Shown: positions 5,924 to 6,400 of the stretch, one piece after another
How positions within the stretch are numbered: the stretch's first letter is position 1
Layout: the number at the start of each line of letters is the position of its first letter
Source of the DNA: Clostridia bacterium
GTDB lineage: Bacteria > Bacillota > Clostridia > Oscillospirales > CAG-272
Reading direction: 5' to 3'
Assembly: GCA_017958705.1 (NCBI GenBank)
Contig: JAGDCE010000001.1
Coordinates: 1-6,400 of the forward strand
DNA: 6,400 nucleotides
Made by a program: the position numbers and the translations under genes
The notes under the pieces: model-generated
What the model was told of the DNA's origin: nothing
Seen by the model: only the letters and a program-made list of their open reading frames with translations
Database searches by the model: none

Positions 5924-6400
5924 CGTATAACCGATGAGATAAACCGCGGCGGCATGAACGAGATAAAGTATATAATGAATCTTTACAGACTTTGGGACGA
6001 CCTGCGCGCAAAATATCCCGATCTGATCATTGACAACTGCGCGTCAGGCGGACGAAGGATAGATATCGAAACGCTGCAGCGTTCCGTTCCCGTATGGCGT
6101 ACCGACGCGTTCTGCGAGCCCGACTGCGACGCGGACGCGATACAGACGCAGACGTTCGGCTTCAACCGCTTCATACCTTGCGCCGGCGGCGCTTGCAAAA
6201 GACCGGGCGACACCTACGCGCAAAGAAGCGCGTACTCTCCCGCCCTCGTCGGCAGCTGGTGGTGGACCGACCGCCCCGAACCGACGAAAGAACAGTTTGA
6301 ATGGATGGCGCGCGTGTGCGAAGAATACAGACTTCTTCGCCCGTATTTTTCCTGTGATTTTTATCCGCTCGAAAACTGCGGCTGGTCTTGCGATCACGGC
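5924..6400 (+). pseudogene. Alpha-galactosidase, GH36: continuation after the TAG (runs off the window)
   Basis: In the same frame as the upstream fragment, 159 codons stay open to the window edge and read as the second half of the GH36 barrel. Motifs in order are GGMNEIKYIMNLYRLWDDL, LIIDNCASGGRRIDIETLQRS, VPVWRTDAF with the probable acid/base Asp (codon 446 of the full gene), QTQTFGFNRFIPCAGG, RSAYSPALVG, and EEYRLLRPYFSCDFYPLEN. The spacing from nucleophile codon 376 to codon 446 is 70, matching the spacing I recall for the Geobacillus GH36 enzyme AgaA (D478/D548), so no indel has occurred. The conservation after the TAG argues that the stop is recent, an error, or bypassed. Re-initiation at the ATG at 5954 is conceivable, but no Shine-Dalgarno site precedes it. 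The C-terminal beta domain would lie beyond the window. Confidence 0.85.

Noticed and set aside
6094..6300. Plus-strand 68-codon frame and overlapping minus-strand frames at the 3' end
   Set aside because: These are Arg-rich shadow frames of the GH36 gene with no ribosome site or recognisable motif.
5954..6400. Independent gene starting at the ATG at 5954
   Set aside because: It begins in the middle of the GH36 barrel, has no purine-rich ribosome site upstream, and the GH36 homology runs continuously from before the TAG.

Overview
The window reads as a carbohydrate-degradation region from an anaerobic member of the Bacillota (Clostridia-like, probably a gut or rumen lineage). Three things suggest this: strong purine-rich Shine-Dalgarno sites, a Gram-positive-style lipoprotein with an LPSC lipobox, and a moderately GC-rich codon pattern that still uses many ATA (Ile) and AGA (Arg) codons. 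No taxonomic marker is present, so the assignment is an inference. All genes supported here lie on the plus strand.

Bases 1-1227 hold the 3' part of a glycoside hydrolase family 43 gene. Its catalytic domain is preceded by a domain resembling the non-catalytic alpha/beta N-terminal domain of GH67/GH20 enzymes. A perfect GC-rich hairpin with a T-rich tail at 1240-1268 ends that unit. A near-consensus sigma-A promoter at 1304-1332 then drives a 782-residue secreted lipoprotein (1368-3716). It consists of a signal peptide, an N-terminal beta-rich region, a central beta-sandwich domain of an uncharacterised carbohydrate-associated type, and two tandem C-terminal modules of about 150 residues that are clearly duplicates of each other.

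The 240-base gap after the lipoprotein is not empty. It carries the last ~45-50 codons of an endonuclease/exonuclease/phosphatase (EEP) family protein (TDHI and SDHSP motifs), apparently a gene remnant. Next come a compact 271-residue alkaline-phosphatase/nucleotide-pyrophosphatase superfamily hydrolase with every expected metal ligand (3957-4772) and, overlapping it by four bases, a GH36 alpha-galactosidase gene (4769 to beyond the window end). Neither of these two has an evident secretion signal, so they look like a translationally coupled cytoplasmic pair.

The most striking observation is an in-frame TAG at 5921-5923 inside the GH36 gene. It lies nine codons after the nucleophile Asp376, and the same frame then continues, open and with highly recognisable GH36 sequence, for 159 codons to the window edge. 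The acid/base aspartate (codon 446) lies beyond the TAG. The gene is therefore a recent nonsense allele, a sequencing or assembly error, or a case of amber read-through. I found no other unusual system: no CRISPR array, insertion sequence, tRNA or rRNA is visible.
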